Source: CAVYYW01 sp963772845 (GTDB taxonomy: Bacteria > Bacillota > Bacilli > Bacillales > Sporolactobacillaceae). From it: DNA of 64,000 nt. The notes below the pieces were generated by a model that ran no database searches, was not told where the DNA came from, and saw only the letters and a program-made list of their open reading frames with translations. Shown piece by piece: positions 9,417 to 17,200 of the stretch (position 1 is its first letter; every line of letters starts with the position of its first letter). The stretch is from the NCBI GenBank assembly GCA_963772845.1, contig CAVYYW010000014.1, positions 248,001 through 312,000 on the forward strand. Direction: 5' to 3'. The translations under genes were made by a program, and so were the position numbers.

Positions 9417-10003
9417 TCATTGGATTAACAGGTGGAATTGCAAGCGGAAAAAGCACCGTATCTGACATGATAAGGAAACTTGATATTCCTATAGTCGATG
9501 CGGATGTTGAAGCCCGGATGGCTGTAGAGCCTGGGGAACCTGCTTTTGAAGAAATTGTGAAAGCGTTTGGAAAACAAGTCCTGGATGAAACAGGTCATCT
9601 TAACCGTCCGACGCTTGGAGATATTGTCTTTCAAAATGAGGAAAAGAGGCAGCAGCTTAATAAAATTGTACACCCTCAAGTCCGCCATCGAATGAAACAG
9701 CAGTTACATCAACTCCAACAGACCCATCCACATGTCGTACTGGACATTCCGCTTTTGTTTGAGAGCAAACTTACAGACTGGGCAGACAGGGTTCTGGTAG
9801 TTTATGTGGATGAAGGTATTCAGCTTAATCGGTTGATGGAACGGAATAATTATTCAGAGTCGGAAGCTAAGAGCCGTATTCAATCTCAGCTTCCCCTCAC
9901 TGAAAAAAAAGCATTAGCTGATGCTGTCATTGACAATAATGGTTCTTTGGAAGATAGCCGGAAACAGTTGATAACGATCTTTCGCAAATGGGAGGTTTTA
10001 TAA
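9413..10003 (+). CDS. coaE: Dephospho-CoA kinase
   Basis: Phosphorylates dephospho-CoA at the 3' hydroxyl, the last step of coenzyme A synthesis. The 196-aa protein begins MIIGLTGGIASGKST, a P-loop of the CoaE type, followed by the VDAD substrate motif, the LDIPLLFE block and a lid region with LMERNNYSESEAKSRIQSQ. The GTG start at 9413 overlaps the mutM stop, so translation is coupled. It is the last gene of the polA-mutM-coaE group; no clear terminator follows before the gapB regulatory region. Confidence 0.95.
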   Translation: MIIGLTGGIASGKSTVSDMIRKLDIPIVDADVEARMAVEPGEPAFEEIVKAFGKQVLDETGHLNRPTLGDIVFQNEEKRQQLNKIVHPQVRHRMKQQLHQLQQTHPHVVLDIPLLFESKLTDWADRVLVVYVDEGIQLNRLMERNNYSESEAKSRIQSQLPLTEKKALADAVIDNNGSLEDSRKQLITIFRKWEVL

Positions 10004-10071
10004 AAAATCATTGCTGCCATTCATAAAATGGGTTTTAGAATCTCATAAAAACGCTTTCATTACGTGTAAAT

Positions 10072-10115
10072 TATGTTATACTATTTTTAGTTTGACACAT
10101 AATCTGTATAACATA
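10072..10115 (+). promoter_or_regulatory. Paired inverted CcpN-type operators before gapB
   Basis: TATGTTATACT at 10072-10082 and its inverted partner at 10105-10115 (reverse strand TATGTTATACA) both match the published CcpN box TRTGHYATAYW. Their centres are 33 bp apart, about three helical turns. A TATACT -10 candidate at 10077-10082 lies inside the first box. CcpN is known to repress gapB on glycolytic carbon in B. subtilis, so the same control is inferred here. Confidence 0.7.
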
Positions 10116-10134
10116 ATGTGGGGGTTGATGATCC

Positions 10135-11172
10135 ATGTCAGTGAATGTGGCTATAAATGGTTTTGGGCGCATCGGAAGAATGGTTTTCAGAAAAGCGGTA
10201 ACCGACAGCACTTTAAATATTGTGGCTGTTAATGCCAGCTACCCAGCTGAAACCTTGGCTCATTTAATAAAGTATGACAGTATTCACGGACGTTTTACTG
10301 AAGAAGTGAGTGTTGTTGATTCCCGTACGCTAAAAATTAACGATCAGATCGTTCAAATAATAAGCGAGCGCGATCCAAAACTTTGTCCTTGGAAAGAGTT
10401 GGATATCGATATTGTTATTGAAGCAACAGGGAAATTTAAATCTAAAGAAACAGCCGGCTATCATCTTGAAGCGGGAGCTAAAAAAGTCATTATAACCGCT
10501 CCGGGAAAAGATGAGGATCTGACGGTCGTGATGGGCGTTAATGATACCGACTATAAGCCCGATCAACATCATATTCTTTCCAATGCATCTTGTACAACCA
10601 ATTGTCTGGCTCCAGTCGCGAAAGTCCTGCATGAAACATTCGGGATTGTAACAGGAATGATGACCACCATACATTCCTATACCAATGATCAAAAAAACAT
10701 CGATAATCCTCATAAAGATTTACGCCGGGCGAGAGCCTGTGGGGAATCAATTATACCGACTACAACGGGAGCGGCAAAAGCAATAGCAAAAGTTCTTCCG
10801 GAGCTGACAGGCAAATTAAACGGGATGGCTCTTAGGGTACCGACTCCAAACGTTTCCTTGGTTGATCTCGTGGTTGAGTTAAACGTTAATGTGACTGAAG
10901 AACAAATAAATTCAGCTTTTCAAAAAGCTGCTGAGAGCGATGAACTTAAGGGGATTCTGGATTACACCAATGAGCCGCTTGTATCAATCGATTTTAAAAC
11001 GGATGCTCATTCTGCAATCATTGACGGGCTTTCTACCATGGTGATGGATGGAAATAAGGTGAAGGTTCTTGCCTGGTATGATAACGAATGGGGCTATTCA
11101 TGCCGAGTCGTGGACCTTGCGATTCTTGTGGCAAAAGAAATTGAGCATCGAAATAATATTAAAGTTTCATAA
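10135..11172 (+). CDS. gapB: Glyceraldehyde-3-phosphate dehydrogenase, GapB type
   Basis: Gluconeogenic, NADP-preferring GAPDH that runs 1,3-bisphosphoglycerate to glyceraldehyde-3-phosphate. The 345-aa protein has the Rossmann start VAINGFGRIGRM, Asn33 where NAD-preferring GapA enzymes carry Asp, catalytic Cys153 in SNASCTTNCLAP, and partner His180 in TIHSYTNDQ. ATG 10135 lies behind a GTGGGGGTTGATG ribosome region. Position before speD and after coaE, and the CcpN-type boxes upstream, support GapB rather than GapA. A separate sigma-A promoter for speD lies downstream, although in B. subtilis the two can be co-transcribed. Confidence 0.93.
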   Translation: MSVNVAINGFGRIGRMVFRKAVTDSTLNIVAVNASYPAETLAHLIKYDSIHGRFTEEVSVVDSRTLKINDQIVQIISERDPKLCPWKELDIDIVIEATGKFKSKETAGYHLEAGAKKVIITAPGKDEDLTVVMGVNDTDYKPDQHHILSNASCTTNCLAPVAKVLHETFGIVTGMMTTIHSYTNDQKNIDNPHKDLRRARACGESIIPTTTGAAKAIAKVLPELTGKLNGMALRVPTPNVSLVDLVVELNVNVTEEQINSAFQKAAESDELKGILDYTNEPLVSIDFKTDAHSAIIDGLSTMVMDGNKVKVLAWYDNEWGYSCRVVDLAILVAKEIEHRNNIKVS

Positions 11173-11212
11173 GTGGCATTAACACTCTCTAGGAAAAGTG
11201 ATTCAAAAAAGA

Positions 11213-11241
11213 TTGCAATTAGCTAGTAAAACAAGTATACT
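11213..11241 (+). promoter_or_regulatory. Sigma-A promoter for speD
   Basis: TTGCAA (11213-11218), 17-bp spacer, TATACT (11236-11241). Predicted transcription start near 11248, leaving an untranslated leader of about 150 nt. Confidence 0.75.
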
Positions 11242-11269
11242 ATTCTTCGTCAATACTATGCATCAATCT

Positions 11270-11392
11270 TATGATTGCAAAGGATCATGTTCGGCACTTA
11301 AAGGGTTAGGACCTCATCGGACTAACTATCCCCCGTGGTGCTGCGGCAATCCTGCATGCTGAATGGCATGACATTTTTTCCTAGAGGGGGAA
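11270..11392 (+). ncRNA. Candidate structured 5' leader of speD
   Basis: The leader between the predicted start site and the speD ribosome site folds by eye into nested stems. CGGCAC near 11292 pairs with GTGCTG near 11337. Inside it, GGGTTAG pairs with CTAAC plus CC after a bulge. A second hairpin CATGC-TGAATG-GCATG lies just upstream of the ribosome site AGAGGGGG. There is no U-run, so control, if any, would be at translation or RNA stability. I do not recognise it as a named riboswitch class; polyamine or S-adenosylmethionine sensing would fit the gene but is inference. Confidence 0.45.
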
Positions 11393-11397
11393 TCATT

Positions 11398-11784
11398 ATG
11401 GATACTATGGGACGACACGTCATTTCTGAATTATGGGAATGCGATATTAACAAATTAAATGATATAGATTACATCGAGAAGGTTTTCGTTGATGCGGCAC
11501 TGGTTGCGGGAGCTGAAGTGAGAGAGGTTGCCTTTCATAAATTTGCTCCTCAAGGAGTCAGCGGCGTTGTGATTATTTCAGAATCACATTTGACGATTCA
11601 CAGTTTTCCGGAACACGGCTATGCGAGCATTGATGTCTATACCTGCGGCGATCGCATTGATCCGAATGTGGCAGCAGAATATATTGCGAAAGAGCTTAAT
11701 GCAGGTGTTTCAGAAAAGATGGAACTACCGCGGGGCATGGGTCCTGTCAGCGTCGCACAACGTGAAATTTCAGGAGTAAAATAG
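11398..11784 (+). CDS. speD: S-adenosylmethionine decarboxylase proenzyme
   Basis: Decarboxylates S-adenosylmethionine to give the aminopropyl donor for spermidine synthesis. The 128-aa proenzyme is the short class found in Bacillus and cleaves itself at Glu62-Ser63 (in ISESHLTIHSFPEHG) to make the pyruvoyl cofactor from Ser63; His68 and Cys83 are the usual processing and proton-transfer residues. ATG 11398 is taken because AGAGGGGGA lies just upstream; an in-frame ATG-like start at 11335 falls inside the leader RNA. A strong terminator follows at 11796-11830. Confidence 0.95.
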   Translation: MDTMGRHVISELWECDINKLNDIDYIEKVFVDAALVAGAEVREVAFHKFAPQGVSGVVIISESHLTIHSFPEHGYASIDVYTCGDRIDPNVAAEYIAKELNAGVSEKMELPRGMGPVSVAQREISGVK

Positions 11785-11795
11785 AGTTGATAATC

Positions 11796-11830
11796 GGCTG
11801 TCTGGTGCGTAATGCTCAGACAGCCTTTTT
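11796..11830 (+). terminator. Terminator after speD
   Basis: GGCTGTCTG and CAGACAGCC form a perfect 9-bp stem followed by TTTTT. Confidence 0.9.
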
Positions 11831-11913
11831 GATTAGAGCATGTTAGAATAAACGGTAGGCCGTTTTAGGACATAAAATCGGCTATTATAGATAAATTGTT
11901 CAGGAGGATATGA

Positions 11914-12294
11914 ATGGGCATTTTCAGCAAGCTTTCAAAAGCATTCGATCAACGCATAGAGACTTCCGACAACCATAGCGAGTCCTTGCTTAGAACACAT
12001 TACTATAAAACATCGAAAAATCCGCTTTTTAAAGTATGTTTTGAACTGGCAGAAGGTCATCCTGCTTTAAAAGTGATGAACCATTCTGAAGAACGCGGGG
12101 AAATCACTGCAGAATTGACTGATAAAAAGGGTGGTCTGATTGTAATAACGGTCATTCCTGTTCAGCCTTTTCATACAGCTGTTGATCTTACGATTTCTTT
12201 TGATAAAGGCTTTCAGCTTGCGTACGGAAAAAAACTTGTGTCTGAAATCTATGAGCAGCTGGACAGCAGAATACCGGTTTCCCAAAAGATATAG
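11914..12294 (+). CDS. Conserved small cytosolic protein, function unknown
   Basis: A 126-aa protein with a good ribosome site (CAGGAGGAT) before ATG 11914. There is no signal peptide or membrane segment. The C-terminal two thirds look like an alternating beta-sheet pattern (GEITAELTDKKGGLIVITVIPVQPFHTAVDLTISF) ending in a helix. I do not recognise a catalytic motif or a named family. It stands between speD and nrdR with its own spacing on both sides. Codon use and composition resemble the neighbours, so I consider it a real gene. Confidence 0.75.
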   Translation: MGIFSKLSKAFDQRIETSDNHSESLLRTHYYKTSKNPLFKVCFELAEGHPALKVMNHSEERGEITAELTDKKGGLIVITVIPVQPFHTAVDLTISFDKGFQLAYGKKLVSEIYEQLDSRIPVSQKI

Positions 12295-12362
12295 GACTAG
12301 CTGAAAACGTCAAATTCCATTAGTATATAAGAACGAGTATGTCGCAAAATTGAGGTGGACTA

Positions 12363-12827
12363 ATGAGGTGTCCTAACTGCAAACACTTAGGAACGAAGGT
12401 TTTGGATTCACGTCCTGTTAATGACGGAGCTTCCATCAGGAGAAGAAGAGAATGCGAGGCCTGTCAATTCCGCTTTACAACGTTTGAAACGGTAGAAGAG
12501 ATCCCTTTAATTGTTGTAAAAAAAGGAAATGAGCGTGAGCCATTCAGCCGCGAGAAAATCCTCAGAGGGTTGATCAAAGCGTGCGAAAAAAGACAGGTTC
12601 CTTTGGAAAGATTAGAAAAAATCGCAAATGATGTCGAAAAAACCTTGAGAGATCAAGGTATTTCGGAAGTGAAGAGCCATGATATCGGAGAACTGATTAT
12701 GGATGAACTGGCTAAAGTCGACGAAGTGGCTTATGTCCGGTTTGCATCTGTTTATAGACAATTTAAAGATATAAATGTTTTTATTCATGAGCTTAAGGAT
12801 TTATTAAAGAAAGCCCATGAGGAATAA
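12363..12827 (+). CDS. nrdR: Transcriptional repressor NrdR
   Basis: Senses ATP/dATP and represses ribonucleotide reductase genes by binding NrdR boxes. The 154-aa protein has an N-terminal zinc ribbon with Cys3, Cys6, Cys31 and Cys34 and a following ATP-cone domain (about residues 49-139). MRCPNCKHLGTKVLDSR and RRRRECEACQFRFTTFE are signature segments. ATG 12363 sits behind GAGGTGG. It precedes dnaB as in B. subtilis (where the gene is also called ytcG), linking nucleotide supply with replication initiation genes. Confidence 0.96.
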   Translation: MRCPNCKHLGTKVLDSRPVNDGASIRRRRECEACQFRFTTFETVEEIPLIVVKKGNEREPFSREKILRGLIKACEKRQVPLERLEKIANDVEKTLRDQGISEVKSHDIGELIMDELAKVDEVAYVRFASVYRQFKDINVFIHELKDLLKKAHEE

Positions 12828-12878
12828 ATTTTGCAGGTCTTAACGGATCTCTGTACAGGGATCGAGAGGTGAAGAAAT

Positions 12879-14261
12879 TTGGAACAACACTGGCAAGAAA
12901 TGCTGCCGAGAGACTGTTATAAGGTAAGACTAGCAGGCATGCTTCATTTTTACGATCTCCAGGTTCTTAATCAGCTTTATCAGCCGCTGATCGGACCAGC
13001 CGCTGCTAGTCTTTATATGACATTATGGCAGGACCATGAGACGGGAAAGTCCCATTATATGCACACACACCACCACCTGATGGTCTGTATGCATACTCAG
13101 CTTCCGGTGCTGCTTTCGGAAAGAAAAAAGCTCGAAGCTGTCGGTTTATTAAAGGTTTTCAAAGTGACTGACGACGAGGAAAAGCAATTTATATATGAAC
13201 TGCTGCCCCCGCTCAGCCCCCATTCATTTTTTTCGGACGGATTATTAAATATATATCTGTTTAACCGATTAGGTCCTACTGATTATAAAAGACTTAAACA
13301 GCACTACCTTTCCGTTGAATCAGAGGATATAGATGAGACACGTCTTAATGAAGTGACGGCTAATTTCAATGACGTTTTCAGCTCTGTTCATCCTTCGGAG
13401 TTGATGGCAAATGAGACAGAGCCTGAAGGACTGAAATGGGCTGACAGAATTGAGGGACCTGGCCCGCAGCTAGGCAGTGGATTTGATTTCACCGTTTTTT
13501 ATCAGAAACTGTCAGATGCAATTATTCCTCACAGCCTGATAACTAAGGATGTCGAAAAAGCGATCGAAACCCTTGCTTTCGTTTATAAACTGACGCCTGA
13601 CGAGATGTGCGATATTATTCAGAAGACGTTTCTCCATGCAGAAGAAGTAACCGTTGAAGAGTTACGGAAACAGGCAAGGACGTATTACCGGTTTGAATTC
13701 GGAGAACAATACCCTGCTCTAAGTGAGCGTCCTATGCCAATGCAGCTAAGAACGTTTGAAAATAAAGAGCCGGAAGGCAGCCATGAAAAACAGATTAGGT
13801 TCTTTGAACAGGTTTCTCCTTTTGAAGTGCTTCAGTCGCATTCCCATGGTTCGAAGCCCTCCGCGCCTGATTTGAAACTTGTGGAACAAATTATGTTTGA
13901 TCAAAAGCTTAATGCAGGCGTTATGAACGTTTTGATCTCTTATATAATGTATACGCAGGATCAAAAGCTGAACAAATCTTATGTGGAAAAAATTGCTTCT
14001 CACTGGGCAAGGAAAAAAATCACATCCGTTGCTGATGCGATGGTTTTGGCAAAAACAGAGCATCAAAAATATCAAAAATGGTCCCAGCCACAAAAAAGCT
14101 CAAAACAGACTGGCTACAGAAAATCGAATGAAAAAAAAGATACACTTCCAAAGTGGATGCAGCAGGAATCGCAGAAAAACGAAGACTCCGAAACGACAGA
14201 AGAGCAGCCTGATAATAAGCAGGATGCAAAATGGCTGGAGGAGTATTTGAAGAACCTGTGA
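12879..14261 (+). CDS. dnaB: Replication initiation and membrane attachment protein DnaB
   Basis: Firmicute DnaB (not the E. coli helicase of that name) acts with DnaD and DnaI to load the replicative helicase at oriC and at restart sites. The 460-aa protein begins MEQHWQEMLPRDCYKV and shows the winged-helix N-terminal region (YQPLIGPAAASLYMTLW) and the C-terminal DnaB/DnaD-type helical domain (FEVLQSHSHGSKPS, then LVEQIMFDQKLNAGVMNVLI), ending in a charged low-complexity tail. The start is TTG 12879 with GAGAGGTG at 12864-12871. It is about the family length (472 aa in B. subtilis). It lies between nrdR and dnaI. Confidence 0.94.
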   Translation: MEQHWQEMLPRDCYKVRLAGMLHFYDLQVLNQLYQPLIGPAAASLYMTLWQDHETGKSHYMHTHHHLMVCMHTQLPVLLSERKKLEAVGLLKVFKVTDDEEKQFIYELLPPLSPHSFFSDGLLNIYLFNRLGPTDYKRLKQHYLSVESEDIDETRLNEVTANFNDVFSSVHPSELMANETEPEGLKWADRIEGPGPQLGSGFDFTVFYQKLSDAIIPHSLITKDVEKAIETLAFVYKLTPDEMCDIIQKTFLHAEEVTVEELRKQARTYYRFEFGEQYPALSERPMPMQLRTFENKEPEGSHEKQIRFFEQVSPFEVLQSHSHGSKPSAPDLKLVEQIMFDQKLNAGVMNVLISYIMYTQDQKLNKSYVEKIASHWARKKITSVADAMVLAKTEHQKYQKWSQPQKSSKQTGYRKSNEKKDTLPKWMQQESQKNEDSETTEEQPDNKQDAKWLEEYLKNL

Positions 14262-14311
14262 ATGAATGGTTGTGGTAAAATAAACCATTATTTAAAAACA
14301 TTGACATTCTG

Positions 14312-14370
14312 TGCCGCAGCTCATACTTGCATATCCAGTCGGGTCGAAGCTTCGGCAGTTATTTTTTTTT
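14312..14370 (+). terminator. Possible terminator or attenuator between dnaB and dnaI
   Basis: TGCCGCAGC (14312-14320) pairs with GCTTCGGCA (14349-14357) with one mismatch and a 28-nt loop, followed by a long T-run (14359-14370). It would separate dnaI from dnaB transcription at least partly. The long loop makes this uncertain. Confidence 0.4.
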
Positions 14371-14405
14371 GAAAGATTTGAACATCCTATAGAGGAGGTG
14401 TCGCA

Positions 14406-15341
14406 ATGGAAAGTATTAAACATCTATTAAACCAGGTCAGAAAAGAACGGCCAGGGCTCGTAGAACCGCCTTCGCTTACGTCTCTTTTGCAAGATAAACG
14501 AATTAAGGAATGGCTTACAAAGCACCCTGAATACAATGAAAAATCCATTCAGCGTCATTATCCCACTTTTTATCAGTATAAAGAGGAAAGGGCGCATTGT
14601 GATCATTGCCCAGGGCTTGATCGTTGCCCTAATTTAATGGCGGGTTATCAACCGGTTCTCACTGAAGCTTACCATTCAGTGACTTTGCAGTTCACCCCTT
14701 GTGAGCTGAAAAAAGCAGAGGATGAAAGAAAACGGCAATCTGAACTCATTCATTCTTTTTATGTGCCCAAGGATGTGCTTAAGTCAACATTTCAATCGGT
14801 TGATAAAGCAGCACCGGGGCGGCATGACGCATTAAAAGCAGCCGGCGATTTTGTTCGTGCATATATAGAAAATCCAGGTAAAGCTAAAGGGCTTTACTTT
14901 TATGGGAAATTTGGCGTCGGTAAGACGTATATAATGGGTGCGATTATGAATGCGATCGCTGAAAAAAAGGGCATTTCTTCTTTAATGGTTTACACGCCGG
15001 ACTTTTTCAGAGAAATGAAAAGTGCGATTCAGGATCAGACTCTGGATGGGAAACTTGCCATGATAAAAAGTTCTCCATTGTTGATTCTGGATGACATTGG
15101 TGCGGAAACCATGACACCATGGGTAAGAGATGAATTGCTTGGAACGATTCTTCAATACCGGATGATGGAGAATTTGCCGACTCTGTTTACATCTAATTAT
15201 GATTACGATGAACTGGAAGCGCATCTTGCTTACTCTCAAAAGAGCGGGACAGAGCTGCTGAAAGCACGCAGAATCATGGAAAGGATCCGGCATTATACAA
15301 CCATGGTGACTTTGGACGGAGAAAACCGGCGGACTTTTTGA
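14406..15341 (+). CDS. dnaI: Helicase loader DnaI
   Basis: AAA+ ATPase that loads the replicative helicase DnaC onto DNA in Firmicutes. The 311-aa protein has an N-terminal helicase-binding domain with a zinc-binding cluster (CDHCPGLDRCPN and a later CEL), then a AAA+ module with Walker A GKFGVGKT, Walker B LLILDDIGAE, sensor-1 TSNYDYDEL and arginine finger region ERIRHYTTMV. ATG 14406 follows AGAGGAGGTG. A good terminator follows at 15395-15450. Confidence 0.96.
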   Translation: MESIKHLLNQVRKERPGLVEPPSLTSLLQDKRIKEWLTKHPEYNEKSIQRHYPTFYQYKEERAHCDHCPGLDRCPNLMAGYQPVLTEAYHSVTLQFTPCELKKAEDERKRQSELIHSFYVPKDVLKSTFQSVDKAAPGRHDALKAAGDFVRAYIENPGKAKGLYFYGKFGVGKTYIMGAIMNAIAEKKGISSLMVYTPDFFREMKSAIQDQTLDGKLAMIKSSPLLILDDIGAETMTPWVRDELLGTILQYRMMENLPTLFTSNYDYDELEAHLAYSQKSGTELLKARRIMERIRHYTTMVTLDGENRRTF

Positions 15342-15394
15342 GGCTGCTGAAATCTTGCGTTTAGGTTATATTGAATCGATCTGATCTAGTCAAC

Positions 15395-15450
15395 AAAGCT
15401 GGTCCTGTTTCCATATTTATATGGAATTTTGGATCGGCTTTTCTTTTTTT
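15395..15450 (+). terminator. Terminator after dnaI
   Basis: AAGCTGGTCC pairs with GGATCGGCTT (two G-U pairs), topped by an inner hairpin TTCCATAT/ATATGGAA, and ends in TTCTTTTTTT. It marks the end of the nrdR-dnaB-dnaI group before the repeat field. Confidence 0.85.
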
Positions 15451-15526
15451 CGATCCCTGATTTATTCAGGCACTGTTTAAAAAGTGCTCCGGTGTCCTCT
15501 CATGTCTGTTGATTTCGCTCTAGGAT

Positions 15527-15623
15527 GCTCGCTTTCCACGGGCACGGCCTCAGCTAACTTTGGCGTGGTTTCTTTGAGGCCAAAGTGGATCTTCGGACGC
15601 GTGCTGATTCCGCTGGAGTCTCG
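15527..15623 (+). repeat. Palindromic element, copy 1
   Basis: Inner arms ACTTTGGCG-like and GCCAAAGT close a variable loop; outer GGCACG pairs with CGTGC. The left end reads GCTTTCCACGGG instead of the common CCGCGGG, and the right end CCGCTGGAGTCTCG. Confidence 0.9.
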
Positions 15624-15798
15624 CATCTTTCGCTTCAATCAACGTATGTGTGACCAGGGGGTGCCCATTGAAATCGTGGCTAAAGAAATTCAGTTGCCTC
15701 CACGTTGATTCTCAGACGAGAATCATTTTCCAACGCTACGATTGCAACGAGTAAACCTCGCTTCAAGTAGACTAGGACGCTGATTCCATTGGAACAGA

Positions 15799-15963
15799 TC
15801 TCGAGAGACTGCGAGTTGCGACGAGGAACCCCGCTTCGAAGCATTACTAGCAGACGCAGGAGCACATAGGCACAGATTCCTTTCTCATCAAAAGCTTTTC
15901 AGTGGCAACTGACCTCGGTGAGTGGTGGTTATTGATATTCGCTCTAGGCTGCTCGCTTTCCGC
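15799..15963 (+). repeat. Long repeat, about 95% identical to inverted copy at 49790-49956
   Basis: From TCTCGAGAGACTGCG to GCTTTCCGC this segment recurs in inverse orientation 34 kb away with about eight differences in 165 nt by eye. It runs straight into palindromic element copy 2. Confidence 0.9.
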
Positions 15964-16048
15964 GGGCACGGCCTCAGCTAACTTTGGCGTGGTTTCTTTG
16001 AACGCCAAAGTGGATCTTCGGACGCGTGCTGATTCCGCAGGAGTCTCG
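15951..16048 (+). repeat. Palindromic element, copy 2
   Basis: A near-consensus copy: left end GCTCGCTTTCCGCGGGCACG, inner stem ACTTTGGCG/CGCCAAAGT, right end CGTGCTGATTCCGCAGGAG. Confidence 0.95.
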
Positions 16049-16495
16049 CGCCTTCGCTTCAATCAACGTGATGTGTGGCCAGAGGTGCCCATTGAAATCG
16101 TGGCTGTAGAAATTCAGTATGCCATAAGCTGAACTCGAGGCATCTCGAATTTTCCACAGCCAATCCGCAGCTAGTGGTTAGTGCCATCCGGAAAGATCCA
16201 ATTGCCAACTAGAGATATCAGTTGCCAGAATAAGTTTGAGACACTTCGAAAATGTCTTTGCATTTTCAAGTCATGCGAAGTAGTTTCAAAGATGTTATGT
16301 TAAGTCCTGCTCAATCTCCGAAAAGCCGAAAGCAATCTAACTGTATTTTCAGTGTAAAGGAAAATCGAAGACGGCTCAAAATTCGGCTAATTATGAGCTG
16401 AAAGGTACGAGATTCCAAGGAAAGCACATGACTGCAAATCGAAAATCGAAATACCTCGAGACTGAGAATGCGCATCTATGAAAGCTAGAAATACT

Positions 16496-16592
16496 CGAGA
16501 CTCCTGCGGAATCAGCACGCGTCCGAAGATCCACTTTGGCGCGTAAAGAAATCACGCCAAAGTTAGCTGAGGCCGTGCCCGCGGAAAGCGAG
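16496..16592 (-). repeat. Palindromic element, copy 3
   Basis: Reads as the reverse complement of copy 2. GCGGAA occurs at both ends (16506-16511 and 16581-16586), defining a 75-nt unit between direct repeats. Confidence 0.95.
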
Positions 16593-16662
16593 GGTATTTC
16601 CGCTTTCAATGGATGGCTACTGCATTTTCTTCGTGCGGTGTGGGTTCAAGGATGCGGTTACA

Positions 16663-16760
16663 AGTCCTGCGGAATCAGCACGCGTCCGAAAATCCACTTT
16701 GGCAAACATGAAACCACGCCAAAGTTAGAGTTAGCTGAGGCCGTGCCCGCGGAAAGCGAG
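16663..16760 (-). repeat. Palindromic element, copy 4
   Basis: Same orientation as copy 3, separated from it by a spacer of about 70 nt that also recurs elsewhere (TTTCAATGGATG ... TTCGTGCGGTG). It contains a 6-nt internal duplication (GTTAGAGTTAGC). Confidence 0.93.
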
Positions 16761-16831
16761 GGTATTTCCGCTTTCAATGGATGACTACCGCATTTCCTTC
16801 GTGCGATGTGGATTCAAGGATGTTGTTTCAA

Positions 16832-16923
16832 GTCCTGCGGAAACAGCACGCGTCCGAAGATTTACTTTGGCTCACAAAGAAACCACGCCAAAGTTAGCTG
16901 AGGCCTTGCCCGTAGAAAGCGAG
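16832..16923 (-). repeat. Palindromic element, copy 5
   Basis: A more diverged copy (CCTTGCCCGTAGAAAGCGAG). Its outer flanks TTTCAAGTCCTGCGG and GAAAGCGAGCAGCCTGGAGC are those of the element-free site at 49781-49812. Confidence 0.93.
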
Positions 16924-17034
16924 CAGCCTGGAGCGAAAATTAACAATTGATTGAATAAGAAGCAAGGAAGGCTTCTTTGCTTAGAGTTGCCTAAAAACAG
17001 AGTTAAAGTGATGGGCCTTGACAGTTTCGTTTAT

Positions 17035-17100
17035 ATCAGGAGACTGAAGCGTTGCCCACGGAAAGCGAGTGCCTGAAACGGAAATCCATAACTACCTTTA
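17035..17100. repeat. Half-copy of a second repeat type
   Basis: AGGAGACTGAAGCGTTGCCC ... GGAAAGCGAGTGCCTGAAAC recurs at 37824-37866 on the same strand and, inverted, at 62995-63040. Confidence 0.7.
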
Positions 17101-17157
17101 CAACGGGCAGACTTTACGAGAGTAACGATTCTAAAAATTAATACGCATGTTTTGCTG

Positions 17158-17200
17158 GCCAGTCCCATATAGTTTATCGATAAGATAAGGAGGGACTGGC
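17158..17200 (+). promoter_or_regulatory. Hairpin masking the ytxC ribosome site
   Basis: GCCAGTCCC (17158-17166) and GGGACTGGC (17192-17200) are perfect 9-bp complements around a 25-nt loop. The right arm contains the last bases of the ribosome site AAGGAGGG and ends immediately before the TTG start. Confidence 0.6.

Larger units (their letters stand above)
15484..17110. repeat. Repeat field 1 (dnaI-ytxC gap), no genes
   Basis: About 1.6 kb without a credible gene. It holds five copies of a palindromic element (two on plus, three on minus), a duplicated tail that starts near CGCTTCAATCAACGT (15630 and 16052, extending about 65 nt), a segment near 16350-16378 shared with 24650-24678, and a half-element near 17035-17100. 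Short frames here translate to repeated SLSAGTASANFGV-like peptides because they read the repeat. They differ in frame and length from copy to copy and lack ribosome sites, so I do not call them genes. Confidence 0.9.

Noticed and set aside
10011..10232. 73-aa frame upstream of and overlapping gapB
   Set aside because: It overlaps the CcpN-type boxes and the gapB start in another frame, with no ribosome site or recognisable protein.
13981..14307. Lysine-rich frames on both strands at the dnaB 3' end
   Set aside because: Shadows of the low-complexity, charged DnaB tail; no ribosome site.
15484..17000. Short open frames encoding SLSAGTASANFGV-like peptides in the repeat fields (also near 24.1, 36.9, 37.2, 49.6 and 50.0 kb)
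   Set aside because: They read the palindromic repeat in whichever frame stays open, occur on both strands, differ in length and start, and lack ribosome sites. The similarity is at DNA level.
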